11,064 bases of DNA from Verrucomicrobiota bacterium (GTDB lineage: Bacteria > Verrucomicrobiota > Kiritimatiellia > CAIQIC01 > Lenti-01). Numbering within the stretch: the stretch's first letter is position 1; the number at the start of each line of letters is the position of its first letter. The stretch is taken from positions 1 to 11,064 of the forward strand of contig JAKLIL010000037.1 of assembly GCA_022709625.1 (NCBI GenBank), written 5' to 3'. Below the pieces are notes generated by a model, which did not search any database, was not told the origin of the DNA, and was given only the letters and a program-made list of their open reading frames with translations. The position numbers and the translations under genes are program-made. Positions 1 through 6,523 of the stretch are shown here, piece by piece.

Positions 1-1614
1 GTCGCGCAGCAACTCGTCTTCCGGCGAGAGCGTGAGCAGGTAGTGCGTGGCCAGCAAATCGCAGCTGGCCACCCCGGCGGCGGCCAGCCATCGCGCCATT
101 TTCGCCGTCGCCGCTTCCAATTGGGCCGCGTCGATGCGGCCCTCGGCCAAGGCCTGCGCGCCGTTGACGCCGCGGCAGTGGCAGTGCTGGCGCTCCTCGC
201 GGGCGACCACGTCGTCGGTGCCGTTCCAATAGCCCCAGATCGTGATGTAGTTGCGTTCGCGCTGCAGCACAGGGGCGCCGTCCGGCATGCGCAGCTCCCG
301 ATGACTGGCGTAGCGGCGCGGATCGCGGACCTCCGGCGGCAAGGTGGAATGGTGGCCGAGCATGTAGATCGCCCGCGGATAGGTGGTCGGCACGCCGGCG
401 GCGGCCAACTTGCAGGCGAATCCGAACTCCTCGAACGGACTGTTGTAGCCGTGGGCGGCGAGCGCGCCGGGCACGCCGGCCGCGGTCACCGGATCGCCGA
501 CCTGCGACACTTTCCAGACGAGCTGGACGCCGTCCTTCGTCTTCGTGTGGTAGACCTGGGCGCTGTCGGACAGGCTTTGGCGCGGCGTGCGCCGCCATCG
601 TTCGGGCAGGAAATAGTCGAAGAGCTGCGGATCGTTGCCCACGACCCACAACTTGCCGCGGGTGCTGTCGCAGTCGCCGTGAACGTAGTCCACGCCCAGC
701 ATGCGCACGGGGTGCAAATGCGGCGGGAAGCTGCCGGGCCGGTCCGGGGTCCGGAAGCGGTCCCGTTGCCGTTCGAGATAGGTCTGCCGCCGCTCCTGCC
801 GGGCCCGCTCTTCGTATTCCGGCGTGCGGGCCAGCAGCTCGAAATCCACCAGGGCATAGGCCGGCCGGCCGCTGCGGTCCGGCAGCAAGCCCCCGCGCCG
901 CCGGGGCCGGACGATCACGTGCTGCGGCTTCATGTCCAGCACGCGGAAGCCCGCTTGCCGCATGTCCGCGATGGAGCGATCCAGCATGGTTTGGGCGAAA
1001 GCCTGCCCGTCGGCGTATCCGGCCGCCGGCGCCGCCGCGGCCGCGGCGGATTCCGTGCTCGCGACGCCCTTGATCCATTCGTAGACGAGGATGTACTGGC
1101 GGTAGATATCCAGTTCCACGTCCCGGTACTTGGCTTTCTTGCAATCGATTTTCGCCCGGGAACGGCCCGTTTGCCACAGTTCCAGCCGTTTGGCCGGCAC
1201 GAAAATGGCCAGGGGTTTGTGGGTGCGGATCGTGCCCGGCCGAGCCCGCGCCCGCATCTCCATCACCAGGGAAAACTCTTCGTAGGGCGAATTGAATTCC
1301 GCCTCGATGAATTTCGCCAGCGTGAAGGTATCCAACGGCACGTCTTCTCCCACCCGGCACCACTTCACGACGAGATCCTTGCCGGCCCCCGCCACCGGCT
1401 TGGTCCTGACCTTGTAGACCGTGCTCGTGCCCTCAAGCTTTTCGCGGCTTTTCCGGAACCACTCCGGTTCGAGCCAGTTTTCCGGCCACAGGTGCGGCAA
1501 AAACGGCCGGCCGTACGCCGTCACGTAGAGGTCAGCGCCATCGGCCAGCCGATAGTGGTCGTAGGGCACGCCCAAGAGCGTTTTCCGCGATGGGATGGGC
1601 TTGTCTCGATCCAT
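1..1614 (-). CDS. Tandem protein-kinase-like protein, C-terminus cut by window edge
   Basis: Reading leftward from an ATG at 1614, the frame stays open for 538 codons to the left edge, so the C-terminus is missing. Two kinase-like units are visible. Unit 1 has a candidate beta-3 lysine K84 (LVVKW), a shared NSPYEEF block at 108-114, a hinge-like LVYEW near 176-180, a catalytic-loop-like LDMKPQHVIV with D227 and K229 (His at the usual Asn position), and VDFE with D257 in place of DFG. Unit 2 repeats this with K368 (VWK), NSPFEEF at 391-397, and CDLLATHYLL with D519, where the catalytic-loop lysine is Leu. The corresponding landmarks are 283-293 residues apart. The fold resembles lipopolysaccharide-core-kinase/Bud32-type small kinases rather than classical Ser/Thr kinases; substrate unknown. 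There is no signal peptide or membrane segment, so a cytoplasmic location is likely. A weak GGGA lies upstream of the start. Kinase-like fold is likely; catalytic activity is inference. A long frame on the opposite strand (43-1698) is its shadow. Confidence 0.75.
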   Translation of the reverse strand, partial: MDRDKPIPSRKTLLGVPYDHYRLADGADLYVTAYGRPFLPHLWPENWLEPEWFRKSREKLEGTSTVYKVRTKPVAGAGKDLVVKWCRVGEDVPLDTFTLAKFIEAEFNSPYEEFSLVMEMRARARPGTIRTHKPLAIFVPAKRLELWQTGRSRAKIDCKKAKYRDVELDIYRQYILVYEWIKGVASTESAAAAAAPAAGYADGQAFAQTMLDRSIADMRQAGFRVLDMKPQHVIVRPRRRGGLLPDRSGRPAYALVDFELLARTPEYEERARQERRQTYLERQRDRFRTPDRPGSFPPHLHPVRMLGVDYVHGDCDSTRGKLWVVGNDPQLFDYFLPERWRRTPRQSLSDSAQVYHTKTKDGVQLVWKVSQVGDPVTAAGVPGALAAHGYNSPFEEFGFACKLAAAGVPTTYPRAIYMLGHHSTLPPEVRDPRRYASHRELRMPDGAPVLQRERNYITIWGYWNGTDDVVAREERQHCHCRGVNGAQALAEGRIDAAQLEAATAKMARWLAAAGVASCDLLATHYLLTLSPEDELLRD

Positions 1615-1658
1615 GTCTCGATTGTCCCAAATCAACCACGATTGGCTGTAAAAATCAA

Positions 1659-2480
1659 ATGGGCGGTGCGGTCGCGGCTGAAGCCGAATTCGGCTTGATT
1701 TCCTCGCTGCATGGCCGAAGATGCGGCAACGCTTCCCGCGGAAGGATTCCGGGAATCTACGCCGCCGCCGTGCGAGCCATCACCCGCGACGCGACGGCCA
1801 ACGGGTGGCAGATCGTTTCGGACACTTCGTGGGCGGGCTACGAAGACATCCCGTGCGGGGCGATGCAGGGCCATACCCCCTGGATGGCCGAAATCCAGGA
1901 GCTGGCGGGACAAGGCATCAGCCAGCCCACGCACGGATTCGTGCAGGCCGGCGTGAACGCGCTGGCCGCGGCCGTGGCGGGCTATTGCCGAAAGCCTTTC
2001 GGATCCATGCGGCCGTCGATGACCGTCGTGGAACCCGACCAGACCGCCCGCCTCTATGCCTCGATCCAGCGCGACGACGGCCAGCCGCATTCCGTCGAAA
2101 GCGCCTTGGACACGATCATGGCTGGGTTGGCCTGCGGCGATCCCAGCCCCCTGGCATGGAGCGTCCTTTCCCGCTGCGCGGACGTCTTCCTGTCGTGCCC
2201 CGATTTCGTCGCCGCCAGGGGCCTGCGCGTTTATGGCGTGCCGGTGGCGGGCGATCCGTTCCTCGTTTCCGGCGAATCCGGCGCGGCGACGCTGGGCGCC
2301 TTGATGTACGTCGCCGAATACGACGGCTTGGCCAGACTCGAGCGGACGCTGCGGCTCGGGCCCGAATCCCAGGTATTGCCGATCGATACCGAGGGCAACC
2401 CGGGGCCGGACCGTTTCCGCCGGGTCGTCTGGGAAGGCGGCGACCCCGAGCCGCGGGAATTCCGGCGGAAAACGGATTGA
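1659..2480 (+). pseudogene. 5'-truncated diaminopropionate ammonia-lyase (C-terminal part)
   Basis: The translated product matches the C-terminal part of the PLP enzyme 2,3-diaminopropionate ammonia-lyase (YgeX family), which turns diaminopropionate into pyruvate and ammonia. Recognisable blocks in order are DTSWAGYEDIP (1821 on), PTHGFVQAGV, a VVEPD block, DTIMAGLACGDPSPLAW, SCPDFVAARGLRV, SGESGA, and a closing TEGNPGPDRFRRVVWEGG. The Asp of DTSW corresponds to E. coli Asp189. Family-like sequence begins around 1755, roughly where E. coli residue 168 would lie. The preceding half, with the PLP-binding Lys77 and Asp120, is absent. It cannot lie upstream, because the divergent kinase-like gene starts at 1614. 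The frame is open from an ATG at 1590, which overlaps that gene; the ATG at 1659 is the first start outside it. Neither has a clear ribosome binding site. Without the Schiff-base lysine the product should not be an active lyase. It is probably a remnant of a deletion or rearrangement. Confidence 0.8.
1681..1696. repeat. 16-bp perfect palindrome
   Basis: AAGCCGAATTCGGCTT reads identically on both strands. It lies between the divergent kinase-like start (1614) and the point where ammonia-lyase similarity begins (about 1755). It could be a dimeric regulator's operator, a small hairpin, or chance. The sequence does not decide between these. Confidence 0.4.
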
Positions 2481-2553
2481 CGCAGCCCATCGACAAATCG
2501 GCGCCAAACCCGCCCTCCGGCGACCCTGGTTTTGGGAAGTGAGGCATTTGGCC

Positions 2554-2582
2554 TTGCAATCCGTTTCCGGTTGACGTAATCG
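2554..2582 (+). promoter_or_regulatory. Weak candidate sigma-70-type promoter
   Basis: TTGCAA at 2554-2559 is followed after 17 nt by TAATCG at 2577-2582, in the 177-nt gap between the ammonia-lyase remnant and the receiver-HPr gene. It would give a leader of about 68 nt. The -10 match is poor, so this is only the best candidate in the gap. Confidence 0.2.
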
Positions 2583-2643
2583 ATTTGTGGCGGTCGCGAC
2601 GCAGCGCCCGTGGGGCCCATGGCGACGGTCCGCCGGCATGCAC

Positions 2644-2651
2644 AGGGAGGT
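2644..2651 (+). promoter_or_regulatory. Strong ribosome binding site fixing the start at 2658
   Basis: AGGGAGGT lies 6 nt before the ATG at 2658. It is the strongest Shine-Dalgarno match in the window. It decides against the upstream in-frame start at 2610, which has no such site. Confidence 0.8.
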
Positions 2652-2657
2652 AGAGCC

Positions 2658-3479
2658 ATGAAACGAAAAACAAACAGCCCGGGGTCTGGAGCCAACCGCA
2701 ATGTCCCGCCGCGGCCGCGGCCCGTCGTCCGGAGCGACATGCCCCGCATGTTGCTGGTGGACGTGTCCCGACCCATGCGGCGGCTTCTGGTCAAGATGCT
2801 GAAGAAATCGTCGCCCGACATCCTGGTCGCCGTGGCCGGCTCGGTGGCCGAGGCCGTGCGCACGTTCGACGTGCTGAGGCCCAAGACCATCCTGCTGAAC
2901 CTGGATCTTCCGGATGGCGGCGGGCTGGAAGTCCTGCGCCACGCCATGGCGCTGGATCCCTACTGCATGGTCGTGGTCCTGGCCAGCCGCGCGGACGCGA
3001 AAACGCGGCTGGAGTGCTTCGAGGAGGGCGCGGATTTCGTGTTCGACAAGTCCGCGGCGTTGGAACGCGCCGTCGCGACGGCGCAGCAGGCGTCGCGGCG
3101 GCAGTTGTTTCGGACTCCGCGCCGGCCCATCCCGCGGCGGTTCGTCAGCGAAGAGTTCGTGCTGTCGAACAAATCCGGATTGCACGTGCTGACGGCCGCC
3201 CGGCTGGTGAAGTTGGCCGGCGAATACCGCGCCAAAATCGAAATCGCCTGCGCCGACCGCACGGCCAATGCCAAGGACTTGATGGAGGTCCTGGCCCTTG
3301 GCGCCGAATGCGGGGCCCGCATTACCGTGACCGCCGCCGGCACCGATGCCGCCCAGGGACTGGCCGGGATCCGCAGCCTCGTGGCCAAGAAATTCCACGA
3401 CGACGCGGAGTTGGCCGGAACTGGCCGTAACCCACCGGGACGCCCGCCCCCGGCCGACGGCCAATTCCACAACCCGTAA
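2658..3479 (+). CDS. Degenerate receiver domain fused to an HPr-like domain
   Basis: A 273-residue protein in four parts: a basic/proline-rich tail (1-28), a receiver (REC) domain (about 29-150), an HPr-like domain (about 164-246), and a proline-rich tail (250-273). In the REC part the acidic pocket keeps D35 (LLVDVS) but has V36 where a second acid is usual. The phosphoacceptor is N81 (ILLNLDLPDG) instead of Asp. The switch Thr region reads VVLAS (A109/S110), and the conserved lysine K131 remains. The HPr part has NKSGLHVLTAARLV, with H176 matching His-15 but L178 replacing Arg-17, and NAKDLMEV, with D207 exactly at the Ser-46 position (31 residues after the His, as in HPr). HPr carries phosphate from PEP and enzyme I, and in HprK-containing bacteria Ser-46 is a regulatory kinase site. 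Here REC phosphorylation should be impossible and Ser-46 control is replaced by a fixed acid. The protein has no DNA-binding domain or membrane segment. A regulatory partner-binding role is inference. The domain calls are firm. Confidence 0.85.
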   Translation: MKRKTNSPGSGANRNVPPRPRPVVRSDMPRMLLVDVSRPMRRLLVKMLKKSSPDILVAVAGSVAEAVRTFDVLRPKTILLNLDLPDGGGLEVLRHAMALDPYCMVVVLASRADAKTRLECFEEGADFVFDKSAALERAVATAQQASRRQLFRTPRRPIPRRFVSEEFVLSNKSGLHVLTAARLVKLAGEYRAKIEIACADRTANAKDLMEVLALGAECGARITVTAAGTDAAQGLAGIRSLVAKKFHDDAELAGTGRNPPGRPPPADGQFHNP

Positions 3480-3509
3480 ATTGGCCGGCGACTCGCGCAG
3501 ACGCCGGCC
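3458..3509 (+). terminator. Hairpins at the end of the receiver-HPr gene, possible terminator
   Basis: A hairpin with stem GGCCGGCG (3483-3490) / CGCCGGCC (3502-3509) and an 11-nt loop starts 4 nt after the stop codon. It can be lengthened by a G-U and a U-A pair. No T-run follows, so it would be an atypical intrinsic terminator. A second stem, CGGCCAATT (3458-3466) / AATTGGCCG (3479-3487), spans the stop codon and shares bases 3483-3487 with the first, so the two cannot form together. Confidence 0.35.
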
Positions 3510-3573
3510 GACAACAGAATGCGGGTTGGCGGCGTTGCCGGGGCGGGGGGCTTGTTTCCACGGATTCCGCCGC

Positions 3574-3601
3574 TTGATTTTCCGCTGGAACCGCCTAGTA
3601 T
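3574..3601 (+). promoter_or_regulatory. Candidate promoter of argG
   Basis: TTGATT (3574-3579) and TAGTAT (3596-3601) are separated by 16 nt, each matching the sigma-70 consensus at 4 of 6 positions. Transcription would start near 3608, leaving a leader of about 34 nt before the argG ATG. No ARG-box-like operator is evident around it. Confidence 0.45.
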
Positions 3602-3641
3602 TCCGGTTTTCGCGTCTTGCGTGCGCAGCAAAGGATAAACC

Positions 3642-4865
3642 ATGAAGATCGTTTTGGCGTATTCGGGCGGACTGGACACCTCCGTCATCTTGAAGTGGCT
3701 CAAGGAAAACTACCGGGCCGAGATCATTGCGTTCGCGGCCGACGTCGGCCAGGGCGAGGAACTCCAGGGCCTGCGGAAGAAGGCGCTGGCGACCGGCGCG
3801 AGCAAGGTCTACGTCGACGATTTGCAGGAAGAGTTCGCCCGGGACTTCATTTTTCCGATGATGCGCGCCAACGCGATCTACGAGGGCCAGTACTTCCTCG
3901 GCACGGCCATCGCGCGGCCGCTCATCGCCAAGCGCATGGTCGAAATCGCCAAGCGCGAAGGCGCCAACGCCATCGCCCACGGCGCCACCGGCAAAGGCAA
4001 CGACCAAGTCCGCTTCGAACTGACCGCCGCCGCGCTCAACCCCAAGCTGCAGGTCATCGCCCCCTGGCGCCTCGAGTCCTACCGCAACCAGTTCCCCGGC
4101 CGCCGCGAAATGATCGCTTACTGCGCGAAACACAAGATCAACGTGCAGGCGTCCGCCCAGAAGCCGTATTCCATGGACCGCAACCTGCTCCACATCTCCT
4201 ACGAAGCCGGCATCCTCGAGGACCCCTGGTTCGACGCCTTCGCGCCGAAGAACAAGGACATGTTCCGCCTGAGCTGCGCGCCCGAGGACGCTCCCGCCCG
4301 CGCCGAAATCGTCGAACTCGAGTTCAAGCGCGGCGATTGCGTGGCCGTCGACGGCAAGAAATTGTCGCCGCTTGAAGTCATGCGGAAGCTCAACGCCCTC
4401 GGCGGCAAGCACGGCGTGGGCCGCGTGGACATGGTCGAAAACCGCTACGTGGGCATGAAGAGCCGCGGCGTCTACGAAACCCCCGGCGGCGCCGTCCTCC
4501 AGTTCGCCCACCGCCAGATGGAATCGATCACCATGGACCGCGAGACGATGCATCTGCGCGACGGGCTCGTCCCGCGCTACGCCGACATGGTCTACAACGG
4601 TTTCTGGTTCTCCCCCGAGCGCCGCGCCCTGCAGGCGCTGATCGAGGAAACCCAAAAGCACGTGACCGGCACCGTGCGCGTCCGCCTCTACAAAGGCGGG
4701 CTCTACGTGGCCGGCCGCAAGAGCCCCGTCTCGCTTTACAATCCGCGGATCGCCACGATGGACGCCGATCCGACCAAGGCCTACGACCAGGACGATGCCA
4801 CCGGCTTCATCCACCTCAACGCCTTGCGCCTGAAGGTCGCGGCTCGGATCCACGGCAAAGCTTGA
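3642..4865 (+). CDS. argG: Argininosuccinate synthase
   Basis: A 407-residue cytoplasmic enzyme joining citrulline and aspartate with ATP to give argininosuccinate, AMP and PPi, the penultimate step of arginine synthesis. The N-terminal ATP-pyrophosphatase loop AYSGGLDTS (6-14) and the second family signature GATGKGNDQVRFE (114-126) are both intact. The length is normal for the roughly 400-residue bacterial type. The C-terminal block (YNPRIATMDA, then DATGFIHLNALRLK) is also typical. The start at 3642 is supported by AAGGA 6 nt upstream. No argH or other arginine gene is in view, so argG is not in a visible arginine operon. The gene after it begins only 20 nt beyond its stop codon, so co-transcription is likely. 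Confidence 0.97.
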   Translation: MKIVLAYSGGLDTSVILKWLKENYRAEIIAFAADVGQGEELQGLRKKALATGASKVYVDDLQEEFARDFIFPMMRANAIYEGQYFLGTAIARPLIAKRMVEIAKREGANAIAHGATGKGNDQVRFELTAAALNPKLQVIAPWRLESYRNQFPGRREMIAYCAKHKINVQASAQKPYSMDRNLLHISYEAGILEDPWFDAFAPKNKDMFRLSCAPEDAPARAEIVELEFKRGDCVAVDGKKLSPLEVMRKLNALGGKHGVGRVDMVENRYVGMKSRGVYETPGGAVLQFAHRQMESITMDRETMHLRDGLVPRYADMVYNGFWFSPERRALQALIEETQKHVTGTVRVRLYKGGLYVAGRKSPVSLYNPRIATMDADPTKAYDQDDATGFIHLNALRLKVAARIHGKA

Positions 4866-4885
4866 ACAACCCGGAGGGCCTCGCG

Positions 4886-6457
4886 ATGAACCTAGCCGCC
4901 GCTTTGAAACCATGCCGCCATCTGGCCTTGCTGGCGGGCCTCGCCGGCGGACTTGCCGCCGCCTCGGCGCAAGCCGCGTTTTCCGATCCCGCCCAGATCC
5001 AGACCGAGGCGTACGTCAATCTGGTCCAAGCCGACCAAAGCCTCGATGCCGGGCGCCTGGACGAAGCGTTGTCCCTCTACAAAACCGCCCGCGACTACTA
5101 CCAGCAACTCGCCCAGGATTTTCCCGGCTGGGAGCCGCGCGTCGTCCAGTACCGCACGACCTATTGCGGAAACCAAATCGCCGACGTCGAGCGGCGGAAA
5201 AGCGGCGGCCAACCCCTGGAGTTCGTCGAGCCGCCGGTCGAGGAGCCCCTGCCGGAAACCGCCGCGCCCGCCGCGGCAGCGGTGGCGAAAATGCCGCCCC
5301 CGGAGACCGAGCCGGAACCCGAACCCGCCGCGGCGGACCGGTCCGTGGAAATCGATTACCTCAAAACCCGCATCGCGAACCTCGAAACGCTACTGGCCGA
5401 TTTCACGGCTCTGCAAACCGAACGCGACGCCCTCGCCGGCGCCAACGCCCGGCTGCAGCAGGACCTCGAAGCCGCCAACCGGAAACTCGCCGAGAACGCC
5501 GGCCAAGACACGGACGAACGCGAGAAGCTCCGCGCCGAACTGGCCGCCAAAGACCAGCAAATTCAATCTTTGCAGGCCGAAGTCGAGACCGGCCGGCAGC
5601 GCGAACAAGCGGTGAACCGGCTGGAAGCCCACGTGGCGGAACTCAACGCCCAGCACGAACGCCTCGCCAAGGAACTCCAGACCCGCGACGACGAACTGGA
5701 CGACACCGAACGACGACTGGAACAGGCCGAGACCAAATCGCAACAAGACATGGCCCGGGCCGCGCGGGACCTTGATCAACTCCGCGGGGAAAAAGCGGAG
5801 CTCGAAATGCACCTCGCCGCCCAGGCCAACCGCCCCGCGCACGGCGAACCAATCGACCGCCGGCCCGAAATTGCGTCCGCAAAACCGGGCGAAAATGCTG
5901 CCGCAATGGTCCCGGCGGCAGCACCCACCCTGGCGGCCAGCGCATCGGCAACCCCGCCGGAACGTCCCGCCGACTCCTCCAAATCCGCGGCGACGGCGAG
6001 CCCCGTTCCGGAGGGCATGTCTGCCGCCCTCCACGTGCGCCAACTGCTGGCCAAGGGCGACAACGACGCCGCGCTGGCCACCGTGCAGGCCGCCCGCGAA
6101 CACGAACCGGACGACGTGAACCTGGCGCTCATCGAAGGCATTGCGCTGGTCCGGCTGCAGCAATACTCCGAAGCGGCCACACTCCTGAACAAGCTGGCCA
6201 AGAACAATCCCCACAACGCCGAAATCCATGCCGCTTTCGGCGCCGCCATGATGGGCGCGGGTTTCTACGAGGAAGCCCGCGAAATCCTGCAAATGGCCCT
6301 CCGGCTCGACAAGAACATGCCGGAATGCCTCTACAATCTGGCCCAACTCCACGCGTTCATCGATCCCATCGACGGAAAGCTGGCCCGCAAATATTACCGG
6401 CAGGCCCGCGAACTCGGCCTGGTCGCCGATCCCCAGCTCGAGAAGGTCCTGCGCTGA
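4886..6457 (+). CDS. Secreted coiled-coil protein with N- and C-terminal TPR-like regions (paralogue 1)
   Basis: A 523-residue protein of unrecognised function. A signal peptide is visible: RH at 11-12, a hydrophobic stretch to about 26, and an ASAQAA cleavage region around 27-31. A TPR-like helical hairpin follows (about 41-103, with AGRLDEALSLYKTARDYY and a conserved-looking tyrosine/cysteine segment), then a Pro/Glu/Ala-rich linker (about 114-152), a heptad-rich coiled coil (about 154-312), an Ala/Pro/Ser linker (313-379) and a C-terminal TPR domain (about 381-523). It is probably periplasmic or envelope-associated, perhaps a scaffold; this is inference. The ATG at 4886 is chosen because GGAGGG lies 7 nt before it and the signal peptide follows directly. 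A TTG 8 codons earlier overlaps the argG stop. The C-terminal domain is closely similar to that of the next gene, indicating tandem duplication. Confidence 0.85.
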   Translation: MNLAAALKPCRHLALLAGLAGGLAAASAQAAFSDPAQIQTEAYVNLVQADQSLDAGRLDEALSLYKTARDYYQQLAQDFPGWEPRVVQYRTTYCGNQIADVERRKSGGQPLEFVEPPVEEPLPETAAPAAAAVAKMPPPETEPEPEPAAADRSVEIDYLKTRIANLETLLADFTALQTERDALAGANARLQQDLEAANRKLAENAGQDTDEREKLRAELAAKDQQIQSLQAEVETGRQREQAVNRLEAHVAELNAQHERLAKELQTRDDELDDTERRLEQAETKSQQDMARAARDLDQLRGEKAELEMHLAAQANRPAHGEPIDRRPEIASAKPGENAAAMVPAAAPTLAASASATPPERPADSSKSAATASPVPEGMSAALHVRQLLAKGDNDAALATVQAAREHEPDDVNLALIEGIALVRLQQYSEAATLLNKLAKNNPHNAEIHAAFGAAMMGAGFYEEAREILQMALRLDKNMPECLYNLAQLHAFIDPIDGKLARKYYRQARELGLVADPQLEKVLR

Positions 6458-6523
6458 TCTGGCTGGGTCGGCCGCGGGGTTCACGCTTTCCTTCCGTGCG
6501 CAACCGTGGCATTTTGCTACGCC

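Noticed and set aside
1590..1658. Upstream ATG extension of the ammonia-lyase remnant
   Set aside because: It would overlap the start of the divergent kinase-like gene, has no ribosome binding site, and adds no family-like sequence.
43..1698. 551-codon open frame on the plus strand
   Set aside because: It is antisense to the kinase-like gene, its translation is low-complexity His/Arg/Gly/Val-rich with no recognisable domain, and such frames are expected opposite GC-rich genes.
4862..4885. TTG start overlapping the argG stop codon
   Set aside because: The ATG at 4886 has a good GGAGGG site 7 nt upstream and leads directly into the signal peptide.
1632..4913. 1093-codon open frame on the minus strand
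   Set aside because: It runs antisense through the lyase remnant, the receiver-HPr gene and argG, all with clear family motifs on the plus strand. It is a codon-bias shadow.
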